From: Anaeramoeba ignava
Taxonomy: Eukaryota; Metamonada; Anaeramoebidae
DNA: 64,000 nt
Direction of reading: 5' to 3'
Assembly: GCA_028826165.1 (NCBI GenBank)
Contig: JAPDFW010000064.1
Span: forward strand, 484,099-548,098
The notes under the pieces are model-generated. The model did not search any database. It worked only from the letters and a program-made list of their open reading frames with translations, and had not been told where the DNA came from. Below, piece after piece: positions 24,101-36,236 of the stretch. Each line of letters starts with the position of its first letter. The stretch's first letter is position 1. The position numbers were made by a program, and so were the translations under genes.

Positions 24101-27100
24101 TGTTGAATCCAACGAGATTACACACGGCATCTTCTCCAAGATTATTGAGCACAACAGAGAGGCTCACGACGAGTTTCTGAATCACTTGATGCTTCGATTT
24201 GAATCATCACTTTTGAAATTCCAATCTTTTGAATCGCAAGTGTCTGTTTGCCAGGACATCAAGCTATTAGAAAAAATCTCGAACCAAAAAAGCGTTCCTG
24301 AACTGGAAGTTGCGCGGATCAGATTTGTTCAGCAGGCATTGAACCAGATTGTCGCACAGCCTGAACTGAATAACCCTTTTATCAGTGAATTTGTGATTCT
24401 TCCGTTTGTGAAAATTATCCAAACAAGTCATTTTCTGCAAATTGATAACAAAACATATCTTCTCCGCAAATATCTCACAAGATGGTTTTCCAAATCAAAG
24501 CAGAATTACAAACTATTAAATCCGATCCATTTGTTTTTGAATCCGCAGTTTTTGAAAAGATTGATATTCAATCCGTGGTCGCACAATATCCGACTTGAAA
24601 CGGCCAAAATTTTGCGGAAAATTTCGACAATCAACCCCAAATTATTCGATAAAGTATGCGGCGTGTTGGTTTCCGTGATGAGGAAATCCTTGAAAGCCGC
24701 GGATTGTTCGAAAGAATATTTCTCGATATTGAAGAGAATTTATCTCAAAAAGGAAACCAAATACAAACTTGTTATCAAAGGATTTTTATCGCAAATCACA
24801 GAGTTGATCATGAAGGAGATTGAGCGCATTTCCGTTTTGGAGCAGGAAAGCGCAATGAACAAGATCTCAGAAGGACTTGTTCTCGCCACCTTGATTGATA
24901 TTCTCCAGGAATTTTTGAACGACGAGTACATCATTGAGAAATTCAAGCGGGACAAGCACATGCAAAGTGTTCTCCAAGGATTTCTACTTTTGAGAGGATT
25001 GGTTCTCCAGAAGAACAAACTGACAAATCTGAGCTCGAAAAAATTATCCGCAATTTTTGAGAAGTTGCGAACTCAGGACGAAAAAAGTTTGGAGCTTTTT
25101 ATTGAGTCTTGTATGAACGGAATTGCAAAACATCAAAACGCAAGAGCTTCGAAATTCATAATTGAGCAAATCACGGGAATAATTGCACCTGTTAAGAAGA
25201 AGAAAATATACAAAATGGAGCTTATCAAGACACCTTCACAGGAAGAATTTATCCGCGGATCGATGACACATAACCCGTATACAACGGAGGAAGTAGGCCC
25301 GTTGATGCGGGACGTGAAGAACAGAATATGCACAGAGCTGGAGCTTCTTGGATTAATTGAAGATGATAACGGAATGGAGTTGCTTGTTGACGATAAAATC
25401 ATCAAACTTCATCTTCCTGTTTCTCAAGTTTTCAACAAGATTTGGAAAACTTCGATCCAAAAAGAAAGAATACAAAACGAGATTGATATTGATAACGATA
25501 ATGACAACGATATCGAAAATGATAATGAGAATGATAATGATATCGAGAATTCTGCAAATCCTTTTGAGGACAATTTAATGATAAATTCAATCACTCGTGA
25601 ATTGCATCAATTTGAGAGATTGCTTGAAAATAACGAAAATCAAGACATCCTCAGTTCTTTCGGCATACAAAAAAAACCCGCTAATGAAGACTCCATCCCG
25701 CCAATGATTGTTGTCTATCGGTTGCAAGGTCTCGATGGAGAAGCAACAGAGCCGATTGTCGATTCACTTCCAAATGAGGATGAAAATGAAGAGAAAAATA
25801 ATGATTTGATCAATTTGGATGATTTCGAAAATCAAGATTCAAAAGACAAAGAAAAGCACAAGCAATTCTCCATTTTGAAAGCATTGGGGAAATGCGGAGG
25901 GATCGAAACACTCTCGGATATGATCAAAAACATTAGCGAATCGCGAATTGACAAGGAATTACTCAACAAGACTTGCGAGCTTCTTATTCACTCAGCAAGA
26001 ATCAAATCAAATCGGCACAAAATGATCGAGCTCGGATTGCATGCGATCATCCTCGAGGCAATCAAGAAGGTTTTCAAAGACCCTTCGTTGTCAGATGTTC
26101 TCAACAATTTCTTGGTTCTTATCGAGAAAATTTTTGGGGAAATCAACTTCATTGTGCGCGAGCTTGGCACAGAAAAATCAAACACTGAAACTCCCAATGA
26201 AGAATATCAAAAAATATTCAACATTATGAAAAAAACATCTGATAAGGATATCAACGAAAAAATCGCAATGTTTTTGGAAATGCTCCAAATGCCGTTAATT
26301 TCAAAGGATCCAAAACTCGCGCAAATTATTTCTCGGATCTTGCCTTTTCTTGCATACAACCGAAAAGGATGCCATGGAGCTTCTTGCAGATAAATTTGTT
26401 CCTTTCCTCGATTTCTCGGCGTTTGACAAACAGGAAAAAGAAGACAATCTGGCAAAATCAATGATTACAAATTTCCAGTATTTTTCAGAAGGGATTTTAC
26501 TTAATGACGAATCTGGAGAAAGAATGAAGAACGTGATTATTGAAAAGGGGATCGTGCAAAAATGCGTGGAGTATTTGCTTGAATCATTCCCAAGCGAAAA
26601 GAGGAAAGAATCGCAAGAATGGAAGAATTCATCAAACAAAAGATCGATTCCATATATTTTGCAAATATTGATGGGATTGAGCAAAAAACACTACAACACG
26701 CAGCAGGAGGTTCTGAAACTCAAGCTGATTCCTGTTCTGGTCGAACTTGAGAAGATGGTTACCAAAACAAACATAGGGACTTTGTCTGAGAATTTGCTTG
26801 ATTCGTGTTCCGATGGAAATGTGGAAATACAAATTTTTGTGAATGATATTCGGAACCAAATCAAGTCTGAACAGAAGAAAAAGGCGATGGAAAAACGAGC
26901 CAAAATGCTCGAAGAAATGGGGTTCAAAGCGGTTCCAGCAAAGAACCCTAACGAGGAGAAGAAAAACATGAGCAAAATCATCTCCGAAAACGTTCCGTCT
27001 CAGTTTTTGCAAATACAAGAAGAAAAGGGTCTTAAATGTGGGATTTGCCAAGAAGGGAAAACATTCCAGCCAGAGGAAGTTTTATGTTTCTACATCTACT

Positions 27101-28242
27101 CAAAACGTCTCAACATAGAACCACCCGAACTGATTGGATTCGAGACACCAGCAGTGTCATCAGTGACTCAATTCAATTTTATTCATTTGTCATGTCATTT
27201 AAAAGCAGTGATTTCGGATTCCCAAGGCGAACATCCAAAAAATGAATGGGAAGGATCATATTTAAGAAACTCGCAAGTTTTATGCAACAATTTGTTCCCT
27301 GTTTATTATGACGTTTTACCCGAACACTCTTTTATGGAGGGATTTGAGACGTTCTGGGAAAATTACAATGAAAATTTAAGTGACCGAATACATTCTTCAG
27401 CAAGATTTTCGTTTCTTGTTCACGACCTGAAGTTTTTGCTTCTTAAATTCGCTCAAGAGGAAAAATTCAGTATTGATTCACACGGCGGATCTGCAGAAAC
27501 TAATATTGTTTTTATTCCGTTTTTATTACAAATGGGAGATTTTCTTTTGAATTTTAAAGACAATGAAAAACGTAAAGAAATGCAGAAGAAACTCGCTCTG
27601 TTTTTGGAAGCCAAAGAAGAAGAATGGATTGTCAAAACAATTCGCACTATTGATAATATTATGTTTTATTCTGTTGTTTCGTTGTTTTTATTGAGTTTGC
27701 AGGATTGGAATAAGAATCGCATGAAAATATTGAAGCAGTTGATTTTATATCGCAAAATAATTTATGATCAAAAGAAGGAAGTTGAAGAAGCAAAGAAGGC
27801 AAAGAAAACAAAAGCAAAATTGAATGAGAATTCAAATGAGAATCTAAATGAGAATCTAAATGAGAATACAAATGAGAATACAAATGAGAATACAAATGAG
27901 AATTCAAATGAGAATACAAATGAAAATTTAAAAATTTTGGAAACTGAATCTTTCCAGTATTTAAAACCAATATTGAGATACTTTGCTTTAATCAATCTTC
28001 TCCATTCCTCATTTAAAAAAGAATCTGGTGATTTGAATCAATTTCTTTTATTACTTAAAAAGGAACCTGAAACGGGTATTGAGCAAAGTCAAAAGATTTT
28101 AAAACAATTTCAAGAAGAAATTTTGGTTATTGAAGATTTTTTTGAATATTTTGAAGTTTTAGGAATAATGGATGATTTGGGAGAATCAAAGAAAATTGGA
28201 GAATGGATTGATGAAATTTTCAAAATTAAAAAAGAAATTTAA
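21069..28242 (+). CDS. UBR4: UBR4 C-terminal region: E3 ubiquitin ligase homologue
   Basis: Three exons (21069-21954, 22043-23289, 23379-28242) are split by 88- and 89-nt GT-AG introns. A single-base frame break at about 26364-26371 (AACCGAAAAGG) must be bridged, giving about 2,330 residues. Matches to UBR4: the Cys-rich segment from residue 712 (LICPRCQVEVHDRFGVCSQC, then CRQC, CNECGYC); helical repeats; the hemiRING-type module LKCGICQEGKTFQPEEVL with FIHLSCHLKAV (27034-27210); HDLKFLLLKFAQEEKFS; and the terminal ILRYFALINLLHSSFKK and FQEEILVIEDFFEYFEVLG. In animals UBR4 is a giant N-degron ligase of over 5,000 residues that works with partner E2 enzymes. This gene begins in the last half of the family: no UBR box is present. 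The start (MQNKKNNNNN) follows four TCATTTTT boxes. Exon 3 is richer in G and C than its surroundings. Confidence 0.92.
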
Positions 28243-28416
28243 AATTAAAAATTTTCTTTGGAAGGAATTTATTAAAAATTTGGTATTTCTGGTTTTAAAA
28301 AGGAAATGAAACAATTCTTTTGAAAGAATTGATAAAAATCAGATAATTTTTTTTAAAGAAAAAAACTATTAAAAAAACTAAAACAAAAAAAACTTTCTTT
28401 CTTTATTTGAAAAAAT

Positions 28417-29689
28417 CTAACTCCAAATAGCAACAATTGCCATAACAGTAGCACCAACTAAATAAGTAATCAATTTTTTGAAATGGTTTTCCGAATTAAA
28501 AACTGTTCTAATTTCCATCATTCCAATATATAAAAAAGTACCACTTGACAAAGCAATAAAAATAGAGCCTGTTTCTCCATTGTTAAAAGAATCGATAAGA
28601 ATACCAATAACAACGCCAGTTGGAGTAGTCAAAGAAAAAAGAGCAACGTTTATAGCAATAGAAATTGTTTTTGAGTATCCCTTGACTAGTTCAACTCCGA
28701 GAGCAAAAGAAGCGAACATTTTGTGAGAAATTATCGCAATAAAAACAGCTGCTCCTTCGCTTGAAGTTGTGGAAACGCCGAGCGCAATTCCAGCGAGAAC
28801 GGCATGAATACTCAACGCGAAAAATAGGATAATCGCAAGCACTTTAAGATCTGTTGATCCTTCTTTGCCGTGAAAAGGCATAATTGCGTGTGAATGACCG
28901 TGTGAATGCGAATGTGAATGTGAATGTGAATGTGAATTTATATGAGAATTTAAATGAGAATTTAAATGCGAATCAATATGTGAATGTAGATCATTATTTT
29001 TTTGGAAATCTGATGTGACATGAACCAAATTGTTTTGGAAATTTTCATTTGAAGTTGAATTGGTGTTTTTTTCGAGATCATCTTCATCTTCTTTTTGATC
29101 TTTTTTTTCTTTTATTATTTTTTGGATATTTTCTGATGAATTTGAATTTGAATTTGATTTTGAATTGGAAATTGAATTTGAATTTGAGTTTGAATTTGAT
29201 TTTTGAATTTGAATCCTTCTCAGATTCCATATAAACTTTATTTTTAGTCTTGATTTTTGTCTCTTCGTTTGGAATTTCAATATCGTTTTGTTTCAATTCA
29301 TTTGGGACTGAATCAGCACTTTTATTTTCAAAAACCTTCTGGAAATCTAAATCATCGAAATTAAAAGGTGTTGGAAGATCCTGCATTTTTTCTTTTTGTT
29401 TTTTTGTTAAAACAGGAACAATCAACTCTTCAATTATCAAAATTAAAGTGAATCCAATTAGAGAATATAAATAAGCATAAGGATAATTGTCTGGAAACCC
29501 ATCAGTTGAATCTGCTAATAAGTGTAATAATCCTGCACACAAAAATACTCCTGCTGCTAATGCTTGTCCATATACTAAAATGTGATGATATGATTTGCGA
29601 AGTTTTATTGGAAGTAATCCTGCTATTAATCCAGCAAAGAAAATTACAAAAACACTTGCAATTTTTAATTTACTTGCATGTACAGACAT
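28417..29689 (-). CDS. ZIP-family divalent metal transporter
   Basis: The protein has about 424 residues after one frame correction. Eight hydrophobic segments are visible: three N-terminal (ASVFVIFFAGLIAGLLPI; YGQALAAGVFLCAGLLHLLAD; LYSLIGFTLILIIEELIVPV), then a long polar loop, then five. TM4 carries HAVLAGIALGVS and TM5 carries ISHKMFASFALGVEL, the metal-binding His-Gly pair of ZIP proteins. The loop between TM3 and TM4 has a His-Ser run (HSHSHSHSHSHGHSH, 28890-28935), the usual metal-sensing loop. The frame breaks at a five-base T run (29200-29204) in the Ser-Asn repeat of that loop; one base fewer restores a single protein. Likely role: uptake of zinc or iron into the cytosol at the plasma membrane or a vesicle. 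Confidence 0.9.
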
Positions 29690-30050
29690 TTTTATTACTA
29701 TTATAATTATTATTATTATTAAAAAAAAAAATGAAAATTTGGGATTTTTGAATTTTTTCTTTTATTTTCAGTTTTTTTTTTCTTTTTTTTGTTTTATTTT
29801 AAGGGGTCTTTTTTTAATAATAATAATAATTCTTCTTTTTTTTTCCTCTTTTTCTTTTTTTTTTCCTTTTTTTTTTTTGGATTTGCTCTTTCAATTTTCT
29901 TTTGAACTTTTTAATCCACTTCATCCAAAATTTTTCCACGTTATCTTCCCAATAAAAAAAAAATTTTTTTCACAACTGATTATTAATTAATTAATTTTAT
30001 TTTAACAAAAATTAAAACAAGATTTAATTTAAATCTTTTATTAAAATTTT
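29690..30050. other. gene-free AT-rich spacer
   Basis: It holds the 5' flank of the ZIP gene (sense strand with TTTTCATTTTTTTTTT about 40 bases before the ATG) and long T and TC tracts. No coding potential, RNA fold or longer repeat is visible. Confidence 0.6.
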
Positions 30051-30845
30051 TCAAATAATCAAATTAATCTTTAAAATAAATTTAATAAAAATTAAAACAA
30101 GATTTAATCCAAATAAAAAATCAAGATTTAATTTAAATCTTTTTTGATCAATTTAATTTAAATCTTTTATTAAAATTTTTCAAATAATTAATTTAATTTT
30201 TAAAATAAATTTAACAAAAATTAAAACAAGATTTAATCCAAATAAAAAATTAAAATTTAATCAAATCTTTTTTGATCAATTTAATTGAAATCTTTTATTA
30301 AAATTTTTCAAATAATCAATTTAATCTTTATTAAAATAAACTTAATAAAAATTAAAACAAGATTTAATCCAAATAAAAAATCAAAATTTAATTGAAATCT
30401 TTTTTGATCAATTTAATTTAAATCTTTTATTAAAATTTTTTCAAATAATCAATTTAATCTTTATTAAAATAAATTTAATAAAAATTAAAACAAGATTTAA
30501 TCCAAATAAAAAATCAAAATTTAATTGAAATCTTTTTTGATCAATTTAATTGAAATCTTTTATTAAAATTTTTTCAAATAATTAATTTAATCTTTATTAA
30601 AATAAACTTAATAAAAATTAAAACAAGATTTAATCCAAATAAAAAATTAAGATTTAATTAAAATCTTTTTTGATCGATTTAATTGAAATCTTTTATTAAA
30701 ATTTTTCAAATAATTAATTTAATCTTTATTAAAATAAATTTAACAAAAATTAAAACAAGATTTAATCCAAATAAAAAATCAAAATTTAATCAAATCTTTT
30801 TTGATCAATTTAATTGAAATCTTTTATTAAAATTTTTCAAATAAT
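30051..30845. repeat. tandem repeat, about 133-bp unit, six copies
   Basis: Units begin near 30051, 30181, 30309, 30442, 30575 and 30707. Each contains CAAATAAT, AAAACAAGATTTAATCCAAA and a TTTTTTGATCAATTTAATT block. Short inverted repeats (AAGATTTAATTTAAATCTT in the first unit) could fold. No open frame. Confidence 0.85.
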
Positions 30846-32110
30846 TAATTTATTTACATAATTTTAAAATAATTTATTAATAAATTCATTATTAATTATT
30901 ATTAATTTTTTAATTATTTTATTATTAAAATATTTTAATTAATTTATATTAATAAATAAATATATTTTGAATTAATAATTAATTATAAATTAATTTATTT
31001 ACATAATTTTAAAATAAATTATTAATAAATTTATTATTATTTATTATTAATTTTTTAATTATTTTGTTATTAAAATATTTTAATTAATTTATATTAATAA
31101 CTAAATATATTTTGAATTAATAATTAATTATGAATTAATTTATTTAGATAATTTTGAAATAAATTATTAATAAATTTATTATTATTTATTATTATTATTT
31201 TGATTATTTTATTATTAAAATATTTTAATTAATTTATATTAATAAATAAATATATTTTGAATTAATAATTAATTATGAATTAATTTATTTACATAATTTT
31301 AAAATAATTTATTAATAAATTTATTATTAATTATTATTAATATTTTGATTTTTTTATTATTTATTATTAAAAATATTTTAATTAATTTATATTAATAAAT
31401 AAATATATTTTGAATTAATAATTAATTATGAATTAATTTATTTAGATAATTTTGAAATAATTTATTAATAAATTTATTATTATTTATTATTAATTTTTTG
31501 ATTATTTTATTATTAAAATATTTTAATTAATTTATTTTAATAAATAAATATATTTTGAATTAATAATTAATTATGAATTAATTTATTTAGATAATTTTAA
31601 AATAATTTATTAATAAATTTATTATTATTTATTATTATTATTTTTGATTATTTTATTATTAAAATATTTTTAATTAATTTATATTAATAAATAAATATAT
31701 TTTGAATTAATAATTAATTATGAATTAATTTATTTACATAATTTTAAAATAAATTATAAATAAATTTATTATTATTTATTATTAATTTTTAATTATTTTA
31801 TTATTAAAATATTTTAATTAATTTATATTAATAACTAAATATATTTTGAATTAATAATTAATTATGAATTAATTTATTTAGATAATTTTGAAATAAATTA
31901 TTAATAAATTTATTATTATTTATTATTAATATTTTAATTATTTTATTATTAAAATAATTTAATTAATTTATTTTAATAAATAAATATATTTTGAATTAAT
32001 AATTAATTATGAATTAATTTATTTAGATAATTTTAAAATAAATTATTAATAAATTTATTATTAATTATGAATTAATTTATTTAGATATTTTTATAAAAAA
32101 TAAAATGATG
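30846..32110. repeat. satellite of about 145-bp units, block 1 (before cathepsin 1)
   Basis: Units start with ATTAATTTATTTACATAATT or TTAGATAATT and continue with AATAAATTTATTATTATT, TTATTATTAAAATATTTTAA and AAATATATTTTGAATTAATA. About eight units are visible. The same unit recurs after each cathepsin gene. Confidence 0.85.
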
Positions 32111-32173
32111 TAAGTTTATAAAAATAATTTTTTTTTGGAATTTTTTTTTCATTTTTCTCTTTTACAAAACAAA

Positions 32174-33040
32174 ATGAAATTATTTGTTTTAATTTTGCTT
32201 TTAGCAACAGCATTTACTGGATTAGTTGAACAAATCAACAACGCAAATGTAGGATGGACAGCAACAGAATATCCACAATTTGTTGGAAAAAGTGTTGAAG
32301 AATTAAGATCATTATTTGGGACAACACGTGGACCACACAATTATCCAATCAAGAGACACGAACTACAAGATTTACCAACAAATTTTGATCCAAGAACACA
32401 ATGGCCAGGTTGTATTCATCCAATTTTAGATCAAGGACAATGTGGATCATGTTGGGCATTTGGAGCATCTGAAGCATTAAGTGATAGATTTTGCATTCAA
32501 GAAAAAGTAAATGTTGTTTTATCACCACAAGATCTTGTAAGTTGTGATACTGAGGATAGCGGATGCGATGGAGGATGGCCCGAAATGGCATGGGAATTTA
32601 TGGAAGAAAATGGACTTGTTACTGCTTCTTGTTTCCCTTATAGTTCTGGTGGTGGAAATGCTCCGGATTGCATCTCAAAATGTAAAGATGGATCATCTTG
32701 GACTACTTATCATGCAAAAGACACACAGGGATTCGAAACAATCGAAGATATCATGACTGAACTTTATACTAACGGTCCTTGTGAAGCTGCTTTTGATGTT
32801 TATCAAGATTTCATCAACTATGAATCTGGTGTTTATAAATATGTCAACGGCTCTTTCCTTGGTGGTCATGCTATTAAAATGCTTGGTTGGGGTGTTGAGA
32901 ATGGTGAGGATTATTGGCTTTGTGCTAATTCTTGGGGTACTTCTTGGGGAATGAAAGGTTTCTTTAAAATTCTCAAAGGTGTTGATGAATGTGGAATTGA
33001 AGATGATGTTGTTGCTGGAATGGCTGCTCAAATTGATTAA
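32174..33040 (+). CDS. cathepsin B-like cysteine protease 1, secreted, no occluding loop
   Basis: A papain-family (C1A) preproenzyme of 288 residues. The start is the ATG at 32174, giving a signal peptide (MKLFVLILLLATAFTG); the in-frame codon at 32135 is not an ATG. The short propeptide ends near LPTNFDPRTQWPGC. The oxyanion Gln and nucleophile are in DQGQCGSCWAF (Cys 93), the His in GGHAIKMLGWG (about 232) and the Asn in CANSWGTSWG (about 252). The order of cysteines fits cathepsin B, but the His-His occluding loop is missing: GCDGGWPEMAWEF is followed quickly by CFPYSS. Short forms of this type occur in Giardia and act as endopeptidases. Likely lysosomal or secreted digestion. TCATTTTT lies 26 bases before the ATG. 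Confidence 0.95.
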   Translation: MKLFVLILLLATAFTGLVEQINNANVGWTATEYPQFVGKSVEELRSLFGTTRGPHNYPIKRHELQDLPTNFDPRTQWPGCIHPILDQGQCGSCWAFGASEALSDRFCIQEKVNVVLSPQDLVSCDTEDSGCDGGWPEMAWEFMEENGLVTASCFPYSSGGGNAPDCISKCKDGSSWTTYHAKDTQGFETIEDIMTELYTNGPCEAAFDVYQDFINYESGVYKYVNGSFLGGHAIKMLGWGVENGEDYWLCANSWGTSWGMKGFFKILKGVDECGIEDDVVAGMAAQID

Positions 33041-33154
33041 TTTTTTCCAAATTTTATCTTCTTAATTTTCCTTTTCTTTTTTCTTTCAAAATCAAAATCA
33101 AATAAAGATTTTTGGAATACAAAACATTTCCAAAAAAAGATCCAAGAATTTATT

Positions 33155-34445
33155 ATTAATATTTTTTTATTTTATTATTAAAATATTTTAATTAATTTAT
33201 TTAAATAACTAAATATATTTTAAATTAATAATTAATTATGAATTAATTTATTTACATAATTTTAAAATAAATTATTAATAAATTTATTATTATTTATTAT
33301 TAATTTTTAGATATTTTATTATTAAAATATTTTAATTAATTTATATTAATAAATAAATATGTTTTAAATTAATAATTAATTATGAATTAATTTATTTACA
33401 TAATTTTAAAATAATTTATAAATAAATTTATTATTATTTATTATTAATTTTTGATTATTTTATTATTAAAATATTTTAATTAATTTTATTTTAATAAATA
33501 AATATATTTTAAATTAATAATTAATTATGAATTAATTTATTTAGATAATTTTAAAATAATTTATTAATAAATTTATTATTATTTATTATTAATTTTTGAT
33601 TATTTTATTATTAAAATATTTTAATTAATTTATATTAAAAAATAAATATATTTTTAAATTAATAATTAATTATAAATTAATTTATTTACATAATTTTAAA
33701 ATAAATTATTAATAAATTTATTATTATTTTATTATTAATATTTTTTAATTATTTTGTTATTAAAATATTTTAATTAATTTATTTTAATAAATAAATATAT
33801 TTTAAATTAATAATTAATTATAAATTAATTTATTTACATAATTTTAAAATAATTTATTAATAAATTTATTATTATTTATTATTAATTTTTAATTATTTTT
33901 ATTATTAAAATATTTTTAATTAATTTATATTAATAAATAAATATATTTTGAATTAATAATTAATTATAAATTAATTTATTTACATAATTTTAAAATAAAT
34001 TATTAATAAATTTATTATTATTTATTATTAATATTTTGATTATTTTATTATTAAAATATTTTAATTTATTTTAATAAATAAAAATATTTTTTAATAATTA
34101 ATTATGAATTAATTTATTTACATAATTTTAAAATAAATCATTAATAAATTTATTATTATTTATTATTAATTTTTAATTATTTTTTATTAAAATATTTTAA
34201 TTAATTTTTTAATAAATAAATATATTTTGAATTAATTATTAATTATGAATTAATTTATTTACATAATTTTGAAATAATTTATTAATAAATTTATTATTAT
34301 TTATTATTAATATTTTGATTATTTTGTTATTAAAATATTTTAATTAATTTATATTAAAAAATAAATATATTTTAAATTAATAATTAATTATAAATTAATT
34401 TATTTACATAATTTTAAAATAAATTATTAATAAATTTATTATTAT
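33155..34445. repeat. satellite of about 145-bp units, block 2 (between the cathepsins)
   Basis: The units are the same as at 30846-32110, about nine of them. The block runs to within 40 bases of the second cathepsin ATG, so that gene's promoter is squeezed between the last unit and the start codon. Confidence 0.85.
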
Positions 34446-34485
34446 TTTGTTTATTTTTTTTTTCATTTTTTTTCACCTAATCAAA

Positions 34486-35352
34486 ATGAAATTATTTGTT
34501 TTAATTTTACTTTTAGCAACAGCATTTACTGGATTAGTTGAACAAATCAACAACGCAAACGTAGGATGGACAGCAAAAGAATATCCACAATTTGTTGGAA
34601 AAAGTGTTGAAGAATTAAGATCATTATTTGGAAAAATACACGGATCACACAATTATCCAATCAAGAGACACGAACCACAAGATTTACCAACAAATTTCGA
34701 TCCAAGAACACAATGGCCAGGTTGTATTCATGCTATTCGCGATCAAGGAAAATGTGGATCATGTTGGGCATTTGGATCAACTGAAGCATTAAGTGATAGA
34801 TTTTGCATTCAAAAAAAAGTAAACGTTATTTTATCACCACAAGAACTTGTAAGTTGCGATACTAACGAAAACGGATGCGATGGAGGATTTCTCGAAATGG
34901 TATGGAAATTTTTGGAAGAAAATGGAGTTGTTACTGATTCTTGTTTCCCTTATAGTTCTAGTGGTGGAATTGCTCCTAATTGCACCTCAAAATGCAAAGA
35001 TGGATCATCTTGGACTACTTATCATGCAGAAAACACACAGGGATTCAAAACAATCGAAGATATCATGACTGAACTTTATACTAACGGTCCTTGTGAAGCT
35101 GCTTTTGAAGTTTATCAAGATTTTCTCAACTATGAATCCGGTGTTTATAAATATGTCAATGGTACTCTTCTTGGTGGTCATGCTATTAAAATGCTTGGTT
35201 GGGGTGTTGAGAATGGTGAGGATTATTGGCTTTGTGCTAATTCTTGGGGTACTTCTTGGGGAATGAAAGGTTTCTTTAAAATTCTTAAAGGTGTTGATGA
35301 ATGCCGTATTGAAGATTATGTTATTGCTGGAATGGCTGGTAAAATTGATTAA
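34486..35352 (+). CDS. cathepsin B-like cysteine protease 2, tandem paralogue
   Basis: The protein has 288 residues, the same length as the first copy, and an identical signal peptide. The catalytic triad is intact: DQGKCGSCWAFGSTEALSD, GGHAIKMLGWG, CANSWGTSWG. Differences gather in the propeptide end (GKIHGSHNY for GTTRGPHNY), around the active site (HAIRDQGKC for HPILDQGQC) and in the S2-region segment NENGCDGGFLEMVWKF. The last third is nearly identical. The 3' flanks also match (AATCAAATAAAGATTTTTGG), so the duplicated unit includes the gene end. The changes near the substrate cleft may give a different cleavage preference. Confidence 0.95.
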   Translation: MKLFVLILLLATAFTGLVEQINNANVGWTAKEYPQFVGKSVEELRSLFGKIHGSHNYPIKRHEPQDLPTNFDPRTQWPGCIHAIRDQGKCGSCWAFGSTEALSDRFCIQKKVNVILSPQELVSCDTNENGCDGGFLEMVWKFLEENGVVTDSCFPYSSSGGIAPNCTSKCKDGSSWTTYHAENTQGFKTIEDIMTELYTNGPCEAAFEVYQDFLNYESGVYKYVNGTLLGGHAIKMLGWGVENGEDYWLCANSWGTSWGMKGFFKILKGVDECRIEDYVIAGMAGKID

Positions 35353-35504
35353 TTTTTTCCAAATTTTATCTTAAACTCCCCTTTTACTTTTCCTTTTCTT
35401 TTTTCTTTCAAAATCAAAATCAAATAAAGATTTTTGGAATACAAAACATTTCCAAAAAAAGATCCAAACAAAACAAAACAAACTTTTTTTTCTTTTTCTT
35501 AACT

Positions 35505-36105
35505 TAATCTATTTACATAACTAAATATATTTTAAATTAATAATTAATTATGAATTAATTTATTTAGATAATTTTAAAATAATTTATTAATAAATTTATT
35601 ATTATTTATTATTAATTTTTTAATTATTTTATTATTAAAATATTTTAATTAATTTATATTTTAATAAATAAATATATTTTGAATTAATAATTAATTATGA
35701 ATTAATTTATTTACATAATTTTAAAATAAATTATTAATAAATTTATTATTATTTATTATTAATTTTTTGATTATTTTATTATTAAAATATTTTTTAATTA
35801 ATTTATATTAATAAATAAATATGTTTTGAATAAATTAATATTTTGATTAATTTATTTATTTTAATTAATAATTTTAAAAATAAATTTTATTAATTAATTT
35901 TATTATTATTTATTAATAATTTATTTTGATTATTTTATTATTAAAATATTTTAATTAATTTATATTAATAAATAAATATATTTTGAATTAATAATTAATT
36001 ATGAATTAATTTATTTACATAATTTTAAAATAATTTATTAATAAATTTATTATTATTTATTATTAATTTTTATTATTTTGTTATTAAAATATTTTAATTA
36101 ATTTA
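35505..36105. repeat. satellite of about 145-bp units, block 3 (before RPS15)
   Basis: About four more units of the same satellite, one partly rearranged near 35820-35930. The block ends just before a TTTTTTCTCC tract that leads into the RPS15 promoter. Confidence 0.8.
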
Positions 36106-36236
36106 TTTTTCTCCTTTTTTTTTTAATTTATTTTTTCTCCTTTTAAATAAAAAAAAAACAAAAAAAAATTTTTTTTCTTTTAATTTTTAATTTTCATTTT
36201 TTTTTCTCTTCTTTTAAAAAATTAATAAAAGAAAAA

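Noticed and set aside
32135-32173. Longer N-terminus of cathepsin 1 (MEFFFHFSLLQNK)
   Set aside because: The first codon is TTG, and the ATG at 32174 gives a typical signal peptide identical to that of the second copy.
30051-36105. Regular repeats as a CRISPR array
   Set aside because: Units are contiguous satellites without unique spacers, in a eukaryotic genome, and no cas genes are present.
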